Below, in pieces: positions 1 to 8,288 of a stretch of 39,511 nt of DNA (its first letter is position 1; every line of letters begins with the position of its first letter). The notes under the pieces are model-generated. The model was not told where the DNA came from, ran no database searches, and saw only the letters and a list, made by a program, of their open reading frames with translations. Made by a program: the position numbers and the translations under genes. Source of the stretch: Planctomycetota bacterium (GTDB taxonomy: Bacteria > Planctomycetota > Phycisphaerae > Phycisphaerales > UBA1924); NCBI GenBank assembly GCA_018242645.1, contig JAFEBN010000009.1:1-39511 (forward strand), read 5' to 3'.

Positions 1-1
1 C

Positions 2-1672
2 GCGGGTCTGGCGGCGGCGCAGTCCACGGTGCCCGCGCACACCGCCCCGAAGAACCCCAAGCCAACACCGGCCACTCCGGCTCCCACCCCCAGCACAACT
101 CCGATTACGCCAACACCTGTGAATCCGGCCCCCGCCGCACCGGCATCGCCGACGAACCCAACCACGCCTTCACCCGCGCCCGTCACCCAGCCACCCACGC
201 AATCCCCCACCCAGTCTCCAACCCAAGCTCCCCGTAACACGCAGCCGGGCACCAACCGCAATGCGCCCGGATATCAACCCAACACGCCGTCGACCAACAC
301 GGGTGGACAAACAGGAACGACCGCGAATCAGCGGCAGACAACACCGGCGAGCGGCCCAACTGTCATGCCTGGGACAAATATGCCCGCGGCCGACTTCGAG
401 TGGCCGAAGGTTTCCGAAGGTCCGTATGTACAGAAGACGATGCCGCACGACTGGTTGCTTCAAGTGATCGTGGACCTGGCGAGCAATGGCAACGTGAATC
501 AGTCGCTGTGGATGTCGAGTTCGACGCCATTTGTTTTTGACTCGATGACGCTGGTGTTTCCGGTCGTGCCGGCGACGGGCCTTTCGGACGTCAACACGGG
601 GGGTGTACAGAGCTGGCTGCGCTTTGAAGGCCACGAGATGATGAGCGGTCCGTTTGCGAAGGAGTGGACGCGCGAGAAGCCGGCCCCGGTGCTTCTGCAG
701 CGCATGGCTTCGGGACAGCTTTATCCGGCGGGCGTGATGCTGGGCAAGTGGTACTGGGAAAACCCCAACTCGCAGACTCGCACGATCCAGTTGATGATGC
801 AGGTGCCGATCACGTCGTACCGAACGATTCTCGACGATGCGGCGGCGAACAAGGTGCCTTGGCCCAAGGGTTCCTGGCCCGAGGTTGCCGCGGCGTGCTT
901 CCAGCCGCAGATGTTTATCGACTGCGGGATCGACCCGGTCACGTTCGAGATGAAGATGTACAACATGAAGCCCATCCAGGACGCGGTGCGCGACTGGACA
1001 AAGGGCAACCCGAAGGAGCTCACGCCGCACAAGCTGGCGAAGTTCCTGACCCACAAAGTTGTTCACGGGATGATCCCGGGCAAGCCCGACATCTGGTGGG
1101 GCGGCCAGCAACAGGCGATACTGGGCCTTGATCTTCTCGGCGCGCCGCTCGCGATGGAGACGCGTCAGATTGGCCTGAAGGACATGGGCACGGTGCTGGT
1201 CGCGGTTATGCGCGAAGCAGGCCTGCCGGCACGAATGGTCTTCGGCTACCAGGCCGTCGAGGTCGTGCAAGATGGCAACAAGGCCGTGACGTTCTCCAAC
1301 AACGATCGCTTCCGGGCCTGGGTGGAATACTGCCTGTACGACGAAGAGAAAAAGACGATCAACTGGGTTCCGATCGACTACCAGCAGTTCCGCTTTACCT
1401 CGAACGCGATGCCCAGCCTCGATCAGGCCTGGACCTTTATCGGCACACTTCCTTATGGGCAGACGATGGTGCCGGTGGCGCTGCAGGCCTTTCCACCCAC
1501 CACGGTCATGGGCTACGGCTATCCGGCGCTGTGGGGCTGGGTGTTGCAGCCTGGCGTGCCGGTCAACCTCGGCCAATGGGTGACGGTGAGCACCAGCCGC
1601 GCCGGCGTGGGACCGAAAAACCCTCGCAACAACCAGGGCGAGAGCCAGAACCCGCCCAACCAGGTGCGGTAG
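2..1672 (+). CDS. Secreted transglutaminase-fold protein, 5' end outside window
   Basis: The reading frame is already open at the window edge, and its first residues (AGLAAAQS) look like the end of a signal peptide, so the true start lies upstream. About 110 residues of Pro/Thr/Asn-rich linker follow, then a folded region of about 430 residues. Counting from the GTG at 29, the segment with GLPARMVFGY (near 395) and RAWVEY...WVPIDY (429-450) is the core of the transglutaminase-like superfamily. The usual catalytic Cys position holds Leu (about 383) and the His position holds Arg (429); only the Asp is kept. It is therefore probably an inactive, non-enzymatic homologue acting outside the cytoplasm. 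It ends 12 bases from a convergent gene. The fold call is fairly safe; the role is unknown. Confidence 0.7.
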   Translation, partial: AGLAAAQSTVPAHTAPKNPKPTPATPAPTPSTTPITPTPVNPAPAAPASPTNPTTPSPAPVTQPPTQSPTQSPTQAPRNTQPGTNRNAPGYQPNTPSTNTGGQTGTTANQRQTTPASGPTVMPGTNMPAADFEWPKVSEGPYVQKTMPHDWLLQVIVDLASNGNVNQSLWMSSSTPFVFDSMTLVFPVVPATGLSDVNTGGVQSWLRFEGHEMMSGPFAKEWTREKPAPVLLQRMASGQLYPAGVMLGKWYWENPNSQTRTIQLMMQVPITSYRTILDDAAANKVPWPKGSWPEVAAACFQPQMFIDCGIDPVTFEMKMYNMKPIQDAVRDWTKGNPKELTPHKLAKFLTHKVVHGMIPGKPDIWWGGQQQAILGLDLLGAPLAMETRQIGLKDMGTVLVAVMREAGLPARMVFGYQAVEVVQDGNKAVTFSNNDRFRAWVEYCLYDEEKKTINWVPIDYQQFRFTSNAMPSLDQAWTFIGTLPYGQTMVPVALQAFPPTTVMGYGYPALWGWVLQPGVPVNLGQWVTVSTSRAGVGPKNPRNNQGESQNPPNQVR

Positions 1673-1684
1673 GCCGAGCACACA

Positions 1685-2455
1685 TTACGGGATGGGCAGG
1701 AACGTGTAGTCCGTTGTCGTGTTGACGATGCCCGTCGGGATCCGCACCCGCATGCGGGCGTGCATATCGACAAAGAGCATGTTCGCTTCGATGTGCGACG
1801 GGTGGTACCAGATGCTGCCGCGATCGCCACCGGACTCGTAGTTGTAAATCGGGTGTGTTGCGATCATCCAGGTGCGACTCACGTCCGCCACGTAGGGCAT
1901 CCGGCCGCCGTCGCCGGTATCCGTGCGCGGCACGAGCGTGGGCACCTGATCGCCTTCAAGGGCGTGATCGTTGAGCGTGTAGCTGGAGCCGACGAGGTTG
2001 TAGTAGGAGTCCGTGGAATTGAAGCCGGGGATCGGCACACCGGTGTTGCGAGCGCCGCGATCAACCGGTGAGCGGAACGCATCGAGTTCGACACGCGGGC
2101 CGCCCGATACGGCGGGCTTGGGTTCGTAGGAAACGACGTATTTGTTCAGCGGACGTTTGTCGGCGCCGACGCTGTTGATGCCGTAGAAGGGCAGCGACCC
2201 GGTGGTGCCGCCGAACAGCGCGCCGATGACGGCGGTTCCGCCGTAGGGCAGCGGTCCCTTGGCCTGTGGGAGCGTGTCGCGGTAGTCATTGAAATAGAGC
2301 GTGACCCCGACGCCGATCTGTTTCAGCTTGGCCATGCACGCGACGGACCGGCCCGTGAGCCTGGCCTGCGCCAGACCGGGAAGGAGCACGCCGATCAGCA
2401 CCGCGATCACCGCGATGACGACCAGGAGCTCGATGAGTGTGAACGCACGACGCAC
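1685..2455 (-). CDS. Prepilin-type N-terminal cleavage/methylation protein (type II pseudopilin-like)
   Basis: From a GTG at 2455 the protein begins RRAFTLIELLVVIAVIAVLI, a textbook type IV prepilin leader: cleavage before Phe5, Glu at +5 of the mature protein, then a hydrophobic helix. The rest is a globular domain of about 230 residues ending with HIEANMLFVDMHARM, which resembles the H-x9-DG tail of the large planctomycete pseudopilin family (DUF1559-like), with Met where Gly is usual. It would be processed by a prepilin peptidase and placed in a secretion or pilus-like fibre. An earlier GTG at 2548 is possible but would overlap adk by 67 bases; the 2455 start gives the normal leader and falls just after the adk stop. 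256 residues. Confidence 0.8.
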   Translation of the reverse strand: MRRAFTLIELLVVIAVIAVLIGVLLPGLAQARLTGRSVACMAKLKQIGVGVTLYFNDYRDTLPQAKGPLPYGGTAVIGALFGGTTGSLPFYGINSVGADKRPLNKYVVSYEPKPAVSGGPRVELDAFRSPVDRGARNTGVPIPGFNSTDSYYNLVGSSYTLNDHALEGDQVPTLVPRTDTGDGGRMPYVADVSRTWMIATHPIYNYESGGDRGSIWYHPSHIEANMLFVDMHARMRVRIPTGIVNTTTDYTFLPIP

Positions 2456-2481
2456 GCCGGAGGATAAGCGGCGTGCCGGGA

Positions 2482-3105
2482 TCAGTTTGTGAGCGGATTG
2501 CGAAAGTGCTTGTCCTGCACCGGCGCGACGGCTTCCAGCACCTTGCACAAAACGTTGGCGGGCGCCCCCACCGCGTTCACCTCGGTCACGAGTTGCTTGG
2601 GATAAAACTCCAGGACGGGGAACGTGTCCCGCTCGTAGACATCCCAGCGCCGGCGGATGACCTCTTCGCGCGCGTCGTCCGGACGGTTTTCCTTCAGAGC
2701 GCGCCGGGCCAGTCGCTTGATCATCTCTTCCTTATCGTCGCACTTGAGGTGGACAATCTTCAGGACGTTGATGTACTTGTGCATGAGGCGCGCCTGCGCG
2801 ACGTTGCGGGGGAGCCCGTCGAGAATCAGCAGGTCGGCGCGAGGCTTGTAGATCGACAGTGTGGTGTACGCGTGGATGGTCTGCGACCAGAGCCGGATCA
2901 CCACGTCGTCGGGGACGAGTTCGCCACGCGACGAGTAGGAAAAAAAGATCTTGCCGATGTCCGAGGAGATGTCGATGTTGCGGAACATCTCGCCCGTCGA
3001 CATGTGGAAGAAGCCCGGGATGGTGGACAGGATTTTGCCCTGTGTGCCTTTTCCGGCGCCGGGAGCACCGAAGAGCAGGATTGTCTGGTAGCGATCTTCG
3101 GCCAT
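2482..3105 (-). CDS. adk: Adenylate kinase, short form
   Basis: Interconverts ATP + AMP and 2 ADP in the cytoplasm. The P-loop GAPGAGKGTQ is at residues 13-22, the AMP-site motif FHMSTGEMFR follows, and LILDGLPRN replaces the usual DGFPR. The protein has 207 residues. The stretch RRALKENRPDDAREE lacks the long LID insertion of bacterial long-form enzymes, so this is a short, lidless type. In many bacteria adk lies between secY and infA; here it is 6.5 kb past that position, outside the ribosomal cluster, upstream of the pseudopilin gene. Nucleoside monophosphate kinases of other specificity have the same fold, so the substrate is inferred. The family assignment is firm. Confidence 0.85.
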   Translation of the reverse strand: MAEDRYQTILLFGAPGAGKGTQGKILSTIPGFFHMSTGEMFRNIDISSDIGKIFFSYSSRGELVPDDVVIRLWSQTIHAYTTLSIYKPRADLLILDGLPRNVAQARLMHKYINVLKIVHLKCDDKEEMIKRLARRALKENRPDDAREEVIRRRWDVYERDTFPVLEFYPKQLVTEVNAVGAPANVLCKVLEAVAPVQDKHFRNPLTN

Positions 3106-3216
3106 GGAACGTTCCGATCGAGTTTGAAGCGCGCGAAGACAAGGCCCGGGATTCGGGGCCGAAAGTGTAATCGGACGACCCGGGGCGTGCCTTGTGTGAG
3201 CGGACCCCCGAGAGCG

Positions 3217-3242
3217 AAAAACCCCGCCTTTCGGCGGGGTTT
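3217..3242 (-). terminator. Rho-independent terminator after the metalloprotease gene
   Basis: Read on the minus strand, AACCCCGCC - loop - GGCGGGGTT forms a GC-rich stem with a 4-base loop followed directly by TTTTT. It lies 28 bases past the stop codon of the protease gene that ends at 3270 and before adk, so the two genes are probably separate transcription units. Confidence 0.85.
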
Positions 3243-3269
3243 GCGCGTCCGTAATCGTTTACATGTCCG

Positions 3270-4106
3270 TCAGGCTGCCCTGCGGCGGCGGAATGCCCCG
3301 AAGCCCACTGCACCGAGGGCGACCACGGCCCCCGCGGGCGCGGGGATCTGGCAGTCCTGGCACGACATCAGGATGTCGTTGATGTCCCCGGCGGACGGGT
3401 TGTAGAGATTCAACCCGTCCGAATTGGCATCGTGAACGCCCGCCTTCAGCGAGGCCCCCATGATCGTGCCGATGTAGGGGTTTCCCTGTATCACGGTGCC
3501 GATCTGATCCATCAGACGCATCGCGTGCCCGATCTCGTGCAGCGAGGCGATAACCGGGTCGTACGCGAGTGCGCCCGCCAAGCCCCAATCGGCGACAGGG
3601 CTGAAAATGATGTCGCCGCTTGTGGCGATGTTGCCGTTCATGTACCTGCGGAAGAAGGCCAGGCCGTTGTAGGGTCCGGGGCCGTTGATACCGCCGATTT
3701 CACCCCAGGCCGGGTCTTCGAATGGCGACTCAACACTGGGCGGAGGATTGAACCGAGGGATGCCGTTTTCATCGACCGGAGCGTTTCCATTGGCCTTGGC
3801 GCCAAGCATGACGTTGATCTGCGGTGCTCCGTTCTGGGCGGGGCCGAACTGCAGATCCCACTTGCACGCGGCGTTACCCTGCACGGCGTTCCAGCGATTG
3901 ACCGCGCTGATAAACGAGTCCTTGAGCGTGACCTGCTGCAGACCGCCGAAAACGATCACGTTGTTGATGTCGAACTGCCCGCCGATGAAATTGAAATAGA
4001 GCGTTCTGGAATTGCCCTGCCAGTCCCATGCCGGGTTGTACGCGGCCGCGGCCATGCCCGCAGCGCCCGAAAGAGCGCAGCAAACCACCACCATCTTCAT
4101 GCTCAT
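3270..4106 (-). CDS. Secreted metzincin-like zinc protease with PEP-CTERM-like sorting tag
   Basis: A signal peptide (MKMVVVCCALSGAAGMAAAA) leads into a matrixin-like domain. The zinc site is HEIGHAMRLMD (His190, Glu191, His194, with Asp200 where most metzincins have a third His; snapalysin-type enzymes also use Asp). GTIMGASL at about 213-220 looks like the Met-turn. The C terminus, IPAPAGA, a hydrophobic stretch and RRRRAA, is a PEP-CTERM/exosortase-type sorting and anchoring signal. A GAGGAG at 4113-4118 lies six bases before the ATG at 4106; the ATG at 4112 would abut it, so the internal start (278 residues) is preferred. It probably cleaves extracellular protein at the cell surface. The gene stands alone, with its own terminator. 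Confidence 0.8.
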   Translation of the reverse strand: MSMKMVVVCCALSGAAGMAAAAYNPAWDWQGNSRTLYFNFIGGQFDINNVIVFGGLQQVTLKDSFISAVNRWNAVQGNAACKWDLQFGPAQNGAPQINVMLGAKANGNAPVDENGIPRFNPPPSVESPFEDPAWGEIGGINGPGPYNGLAFFRRYMNGNIATSGDIIFSPVADWGLAGALAYDPVIASLHEIGHAMRLMDQIGTVIQGNPYIGTIMGASLKAGVHDANSDGLNLYNPSAGDINDILMSCQDCQIPAPAGAVVALGAVGFGAFRRRRAA

Positions 4107-4228
4107 TGCCATCTCCTCGGCGCGGGGGTTGTTGCGGAATTCCGCGCCGTGAACATGCTAAAGCAAGTGGGGACAAACCACAAGCCCTCAGCGGAATGGC
4201 CGGGGATTTCTCGGAGGGCGTGAAACGC

Positions 4229-4245
4229 CTAGGCAAATTGCCTAG
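4229..4245 (-). terminator. Palindrome spanning the pheS stop codon
   Basis: CTAGGCA and TGCCTAG form a perfect 7-base stem with a 3-base loop that contains the pheS TAG, followed on the minus strand by GCGTTTC. The stem is short and the T tract poor, so it may be a weak terminator or only a 3'-end hairpin. Confidence 0.4.
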
Positions 4246-5282
4246 ACCTGACGGAGGAAGCGCAGGTCGTTCTCGAAGAGCAGCCGGATATCGGGAATCG
4301 AGTACCGGCCCATGGCGATGCGCTCGATCCCGAAGCCGAAGGCAAAGCCGGTCCACTCTTCTGGATCGATTCCGCAGTGCTGGAGGACCGCGGGGTCGAC
4401 CATGCCGCAGCCTCCGAGCTCGATCCAGCGGGCGGGCTGGTCGGGTCGGAGTCGGATTTTCATGTCGAGTTCGGCGCTGGGCTCGGTGAAAGGGAAGTAC
4501 GAGGGCCGGAGGCGGACCTCGGCGTCTTCACCGAAGTAGGCGCGTGCGAACTGGAGCAGCGTGGTTTTGAGATCGACCATCGAGACGCCGTGATCGAGGT
4601 AGAGCCCTTCGATCTGGTGGAACATGAACGAGTGCGTTGCATCGACGGTGTCGGGGCGGAAGACGCGCCCGGGCGAGATGATCTTGATCGGCTTGCGGAG
4701 TCGACCGCCACCTTCACGCACGGCGGCTTCCATGACGCGGACCTGCACGGTCGAGGTCTGCGAGCGGATCATGCGGGGGCGTTCGGTCTTGCGTGGATCG
4801 TCGACGTAGAAGTTATCGACGGGGTCGCGCGCGGGGTGGCCGGCAGGGATGTTGAGCTTGATGAAGTTGTGCTCATCGTCCTCGAGCTCGGGTCCTTCGG
4901 CGACCTCGAAACCCATGCGGCCAAAGACATCGCACAGTTCTTCGATCACGCGCGTGATGATGTGCGGGCGACCGACGCACGAACTGGAAACCAGACCGGG
5001 CTCGGTGACATCGAGCTGGGGTGCGTTGGACGCGGCGAGCTGCGAAACTGCCGCCTTCTTCTCTTCGAACGCCTGCTCGAGCGCCGCCTTGACCTCGTTC
5101 ATCTTCGCGCCGACCGCGGGCTTCTGCTCCTTGGGCACGTCCTTGAACCCGGCCATGGCGGCCTTGAGCTTGCCGCTGCCGGCGAGATACGCGAGCCGCC
5201 ACGCCTCGAGTGCGTCGGCGGACTGGACCTTGCTCAGCTCGTCAAGGCCCTGCGTGCGGAGTTGTTCGGCGAGTTGAAGCAT
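4242..5282 (-). CDS. pheS: Phenylalanine-tRNA ligase alpha subunit
   Basis: Catalytic subunit of the class II PheRS, which charges tRNA-Phe in the cytoplasm as an alpha2beta2 enzyme. The N-terminal 90 residues form the helical coiled-coil arm that contacts tRNA. Motif 2 is GRVFRPDTVDATHSFMFHQ, and GFGIERIAMGRY near the C terminus is motif 3. The 346 residues are normal for the family. The partner gene pheT is not next to it and not in this window, although the two are adjacent in many bacteria. It lies just after the terminator of the ribosomal cluster, so it needs its own promoter, which I could not identify. The start at ATG 5282 fits the family N terminus. Confidence 0.95.
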   Translation of the reverse strand: MLQLAEQLRTQGLDELSKVQSADALEAWRLAYLAGSGKLKAAMAGFKDVPKEQKPAVGAKMNEVKAALEQAFEEKKAAVSQLAASNAPQLDVTEPGLVSSSCVGRPHIITRVIEELCDVFGRMGFEVAEGPELEDDEHNFIKLNIPAGHPARDPVDNFYVDDPRKTERPRMIRSQTSTVQVRVMEAAVREGGGRLRKPIKIISPGRVFRPDTVDATHSFMFHQIEGLYLDHGVSMVDLKTTLLQFARAYFGEDAEVRLRPSYFPFTEPSAELDMKIRLRPDQPARWIELGGCGMVDPAVLQHCGIDPEEWTGFAFGFGIERIAMGRYSIPDIRLLFENDLRFLRQV

Positions 5283-5314
5283 GCGCGGAGATCGTATCGG
5301 AAAGGGGAGGGGCG

Positions 5315-5346
5315 AACAAAGAAAACGGCCCGCGCAAGGCGGGCCG
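5315..5346 (-). terminator. Intrinsic terminator at the end of the ribosomal cluster
   Basis: On the minus strand CGGCCCGC - CTTGC - GCGGGCCG forms an 8-base GC stem at 5326-5346 followed by TTTTCTTTGTT. It lies 26 bases after the rplQ stop and before pheS, so it is the natural end of the alpha-operon transcript. Confidence 0.85.
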
Positions 5347-5372
5347 CGGGAATCGCGTAATGAGCCGGGCGA

Positions 5373-5990
5373 TCAGGCCTTGGCTTCGCCCTTGCGAACC
5401 TTGGCGGCAAACGCGGTGCGCTTGTCGGCAATCCGGCGCCGGGTGCTCGGCTTGCCGCCGATTTCCGGGCCCTCCTCGTTACCGACGAGCTGCAGAACGC
5501 AGAGTTCGGCGGCATCGCCGATTCGGTGCCGGCCGAGCTTGACGATACGGGTGTAGCCACCCGGGCGATCGGCGAAGCGGGGCGCAACGCGCTCGAAGAT
5601 GTGCTTGACGAGCTTGGGAGCCTTGCGCAGCTCGCCGTAGCGGTTACGCTCGACTTCTTCGCTCTTGGGCAGTTCGAAGAAACCCTCGCGGAATTCGCGG
5701 AGCTTGTTGACCTGCTCCTTCTCCTGCTCGCTGGCGCCCTTGGGCAGGAACATCCACTCGAAGGCCTCGCGATCGTGGCCGAGGTTGGCGATCACGCGGC
5801 GGCGCGAGGCGAGGTCGCCCTTCTTCGCGGCGGTGATGATCTTCTCGACCAGCGGCTGCACGGCCTTGGCCTTGGGAATCGTGGTCGTGATCTGGCCGTG
5901 CTCGAAAACGGCGGCGGCAAGATTGCGCAGCATCGCATCGCGGTGCGAGGACGTGCGGGTGAGACGGTAACCGGCGCGACGGTGGCGCAT
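5373..5990 (-). CDS. rplQ: Ribosomal protein bL17, with internal insertion
   Basis: Large-subunit protein near the exit of the peptide tunnel. The N terminus MRHRRAGYRLTRTSSHR is diagnostic and fixes the start at ATG 5990. The protein has 205 residues against about 120-130 usually. The excess is an insertion at about residues 76-124 (charged, predicted helical, with ASEQEKEQVNKLREF) and a basic C-terminal extension after about 172. The conserved C-terminal segment GGYTRIVKLGRHRIGDAAE is intact, so the protein should function. Last gene of the cluster, after rpoA, followed by a strong terminator. A promoter-like motif lies in the 194-base gap between rpoA and rplQ. Confidence 0.95.
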   Translation of the reverse strand: MRHRRAGYRLTRTSSHRDAMLRNLAAAVFEHGQITTTIPKAKAVQPLVEKIITAAKKGDLASRRRVIANLGHDREAFEWMFLPKGASEQEKEQVNKLREFREGFFELPKSEEVERNRYGELRKAPKLVKHIFERVAPRFADRPGGYTRIVKLGRHRIGDAAELCVLQLVGNEEGPEIGGKPSTRRRIADKRTAFAAKVRKGEAKA

Positions 5991-6037
5991 GACGCAAACT
6001 CCAGACAAGTCCTGAACCGGGGGCGGCGTGCCGCCCG

Positions 6038-6127
6038 ACGCAGGGCCGAAATACTAGGCCGAAACCTTTGGAAACTCCATTTCCGCAGGCGGGAAGCACA
6101 GGGCGGGCGTTTCGACCGGCCCTGCGT
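6038..6127. repeat. 11-base inverted repeat in the rpoA-rplQ gap
   Basis: ACGCAGGGCCG at 6038-6048 is perfectly complementary to CGGCCCTGCGT at 6117-6127, with 68 bases between. In the rpoA-rplQ transcript the arms could close a large stem-loop that contains the promoter-like 13-mer. A second small hairpin, GGGCGGC-GT-GCCGCCC, lies just outside at about 6020-6035. Confidence 0.6.
6047..6059 (-). promoter_or_regulatory. Promoter-like 13-mer upstream of rplQ
   Basis: The minus strand reads GCCTAGTATTTCG, identical to the motif at 8475-8487 before rpmJ. TAGTAT (6051-6056) resembles a -10 box. The sequence 17 bases upstream (TGGAGT, 6074-6079) is only a weak -35. It could drive rplQ alone; moderate to low confidence. 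Confidence 0.4.
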
Positions 6128-6184
6128 GTAAAAACAGGTGAACGAACCCTCCCCGACCCCTTCCTCCCGGAAAGGGCCTGAGAC

Positions 6185-7204
6185 TCAGGCCGGGATCTCG
6201 GGCTGCTTGACCACGAAGCCTTCCGGCAGGGTCATGCCCAGGTCCAGGCCGATGTCCTGGAGCTTGCGCTTGACCTCGCGGAGACTGGTGCGGCCGAACG
6301 AACGCAGCTTCAGGAGCGTGCCGTCGGTCTGGGTGACCAGCTGGGCGACGTTCTCGATTCGGGCCGACTCCAGGCAGTTGCTGGCGCGGACAGAGAGTTC
6401 GAGCTCGTTGACGCTCATGTTGAGCTTGCGGATGAGTTCCTCGTCGACGCTCGCAGCCGCCGCGGCTTCTTCGCTCACTGTCTCGGCGCCGAGTTCGAAG
6501 TACTGCACAAAGGGGTTGAGGTGCTTGCGCAGGATCTTGGCGGCTTCGACCATCGCCATCTCGGGCGTGACCGTGCCGTTGGTCCAGATCTCGAGCGTGA
6601 GCTTGTCGTAGTCGGTGCGCTGACCGACGCGAGCGTCCTCGACCTTGTAGCGGACGCGCTGGACCGGGCTGTAGATCGCGTCAACCGGGATGATGCCGAT
6701 TTCCTGATCCTCTTCCTGCGCCGCGATCTGCTCGCTGGCGGGGACGTAGCCGCGGCCGCGGCCGACGGTGAGTTCCATCTCGAAGTCGACCTTCTCGGTG
6801 AGCGTGGCGAGGACGAGTTCCTTGTTGACGATGGTGACGGCGGTGTCGGCCTCGATCATGTCGGCCGTGATCTCGCCGGGGCCGCGGGCGGCCAGACGCA
6901 TCTTGCGGGGCTCATCACCCTCGAGCTTGACGACCAGGTTCTTGACGTTGAGGACGATGTCGGTCGCGTCTTCCATTACGCCCGGCAGGCTGCTGAACTC
7001 GTGCGGCGCGCCCTTGACCTTGATCGAGGTGACGGCGGCGCCTTCGAGGCTGCTGAGCAGCACGCGGCGGAGGGAGTTGCCGATGGTGGTGCCGAAGCCG
7101 CGCTCGAACGGCTCGACGACGAAGCGGCCGTACACGTTGCTGTTGAAGCGCGTGTCGGCGCCGATGCGGGTGGGAAGCTCAAGGCCACGCCAGCGGAATC
7201 GCAT
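6185..7204 (-). CDS. rpoA: DNA-directed RNA polymerase subunit alpha
   Basis: Scaffold subunit for RNA polymerase assembly. The N-terminal domain (about residues 1-230) contains RFVVEPFERGFGTTIGNSLR and the dimer region; the C-terminal domain (about 255-335) contains the helix-hairpin-helix segment LKLRSFGRTSLREVKRKL that binds UP elements and activators. From ATG 7204 the protein has 339 residues, the usual size. A TTG at 7219 is also open, but GGAG nine bases before 7204 favours the ATG. rpsD, which often precedes rpoA, is missing: a 206-base gap separates rpoA from rpsK. Confidence 0.97.
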   Translation of the reverse strand: MRFRWRGLELPTRIGADTRFNSNVYGRFVVEPFERGFGTTIGNSLRRVLLSSLEGAAVTSIKVKGAPHEFSSLPGVMEDATDIVLNVKNLVVKLEGDEPRKMRLAARGPGEITADMIEADTAVTIVNKELVLATLTEKVDFEMELTVGRGRGYVPASEQIAAQEEDQEIGIIPVDAIYSPVQRVRYKVEDARVGQRTDYDKLTLEIWTNGTVTPEMAMVEAAKILRKHLNPFVQYFELGAETVSEEAAAAASVDEELIRKLNMSVNELELSVRASNCLESARIENVAQLVTQTDGTLLKLRSFGRTSLREVKRKLQDIGLDLGMTLPEGFVVKQPEIPA

Positions 7205-7410
7205 GTTCTCGTTCTCCAAACAAGGCGGCAGAGACAGGAACGCGGGCGGAAATCACCCAACATTCCGAAAACAACCCGTCGCACGGACCTTCGATTCACG
7301 AGGAACGCCAGGAGCTGCCGCGCTTCTGGACGCCTCTTCTTTTCGGAGGGGCGACACGATTCGAGAATACGGCGTGGACGCTTTCGAGTCCTCGCCGTGA
7401 AAAATCAGGA
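7205..7410. other. rpsK-rpoA intergenic gap without a gene
   Basis: 206 bases at the place where rpsD stands in the classical alpha operon. I see no open frame resembling S4, no convincing terminator and no good promoter; only the GGAG before rpoA is clear. Confidence 0.5.
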
Positions 7411-7785
7411 TTACACGCGGCGGCGCTTCGCCGGGCGGCAGCCGTTGTGCGGAACCGGTGTGTGGTCTTCGATCGCCGACACGCGGAGACCGGTCGAGAC
7501 CAGGCCGTTCACGGCCGACTCGCGCCCGGCGCCCGAGCCGCGGATGCGGATCTCGACTTCGCTCATGCCCATCTTGCGGACCTTCTGGCCGCAGGTTTCG
7601 GCGGCGCGGGTCGCGGCGAACGGGGTGCTCTTGCGGGCGCCCTTGAAGCCGATGGTGCCGGCCGAATCCCACGCCACGGTCTCGCCGTTGGCGTCGGTGA
7701 TGGTGATGAGCGTGTTGTTCTGCGTCGCCTTGATGTGAGCGATGCCACGGACGACGTTCTTGCGGACTTTACCCTTCTTCGACAT
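7411..7785 (-). CDS. rpsK: Ribosomal protein uS11
   Basis: Small-subunit platform protein lining the E-site mRNA path. [33 protein letters not shown] and the C-terminal [19 protein letters not shown] are the conserved blocks. At 124 residues it has normal length with no extension. It lies 60 bases after rpsM in the alpha-operon order. ATG 7785 gives the standard lysine-rich N terminus. The assignment is certain. Confidence 0.97.
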   Translation of the reverse strand: MSKKGKVRKNVVRGIAHIKATQNNTLITITDANGETVAWDSAGTIGFKGARKSTPFAATRAAETCGQKVRKMGMSEVEIRIRGSGAGRESAVNGLVSTGLRVSAIEDHTPVPHNGCRPAKRRRV

Positions 7786-7845
7786 GCAATCCTCCGCGGA
7801 TCATCCGACACGAAGTGTCGTCCCCGCTGTGCTGAAAAAACTTGA

Positions 7846-8229
7846 TTAGGCCTTGGCCTTGACGCCCTTCTTGCCGGCGACAGTCTTCTTCTTGCCCTTA
7901 CGCGTGCGGGCGTTGGACTGCGTGCGCTGGCCGCGGACCGGAAGGCCCTTGCGGTGACGCTCGCCGCGGTAGCTGCGGATGTCCTTGAGACGCTGGATGT
8001 TCTGCTGCACCTGGCGACGCAGGGCGCCCTCGACGAGGTAGTTGGCGTCGATGATCGCGTTGATCTGCGCGAGCTGGGTCTCGGGGACATCGCGGGCGCG
8101 CATGTCGCCGTTCACGCCGGCCTCTTCCAGAATGGCCTTGGCGAAATGAGGACCGATCCCGTGGATGTACTGGATCGCGAAGAGCATCTTCTTGTTGTCG
8201 GGCACGTCAACGCCGGCGATACGGGGCAT
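7846..8229 (-). CDS. rpsM: Ribosomal protein uS13
   Basis: Head protein of the 30S subunit that contacts the P-site tRNA and makes a bridge to the 50[21 protein letters not shown], the helix-two-turn-helix segment [16 protein letters not shown] and the basic tail [20 protein letters not shown] are conserved. The 127 residues are normal, ending in a Lys-rich tail. In E. coli the alpha operon is repressed by S4 binding just before this gene; here two tandem hairpins lie in that position, although rpsD itself is absent from the cluster. Confidence 0.97.
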   Translation of the reverse strand: MPRIAGVDVPDNKKMLFAIQYIHGIGPHFAKAILEEAGVNGDMRARDVPETQLAQINAIIDANYLVEGALRRQVQQNIQRLKDIRSYRGERHRKGLPVRGQRTQSNARTRKGKKKTVAGKKGVKAKA

Positions 8230-8247
8230 CGGATTTCCTCACTGCTC

Positions 8248-8288
8248 CGCGGCAACTGCCGCGAACTTGTCCGGCGCTCGGGCCGGAC
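8248..8288 (-). other. Two tandem hairpins upstream of rpsM
   Basis: CGCGGC-AACT-GCCGCG (8248-8263) and GTCCGGC-GCTCGG-GCCGGAC (8269-8288, written as on the + strand) form two stems of 6 and 7 pairs within the 71-base rpmJ-rpsM gap, ending 18 bases before the rpsM start. Neither is followed by a T tract, so a leader or translational control element fits better than a terminator. The function is inferred only. Confidence 0.45.

Noticed and set aside
170..1681. 503-codon frame antisense to the transglutaminase-fold gene
   Set aside because: Arg/His-rich composition without motifs; the opposite strand has a clear fold and a signal peptide end.
2473..3405. 310-codon plus-strand frame opposite adk
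   Set aside because: adk on the minus strand has every family motif; this frame has none.
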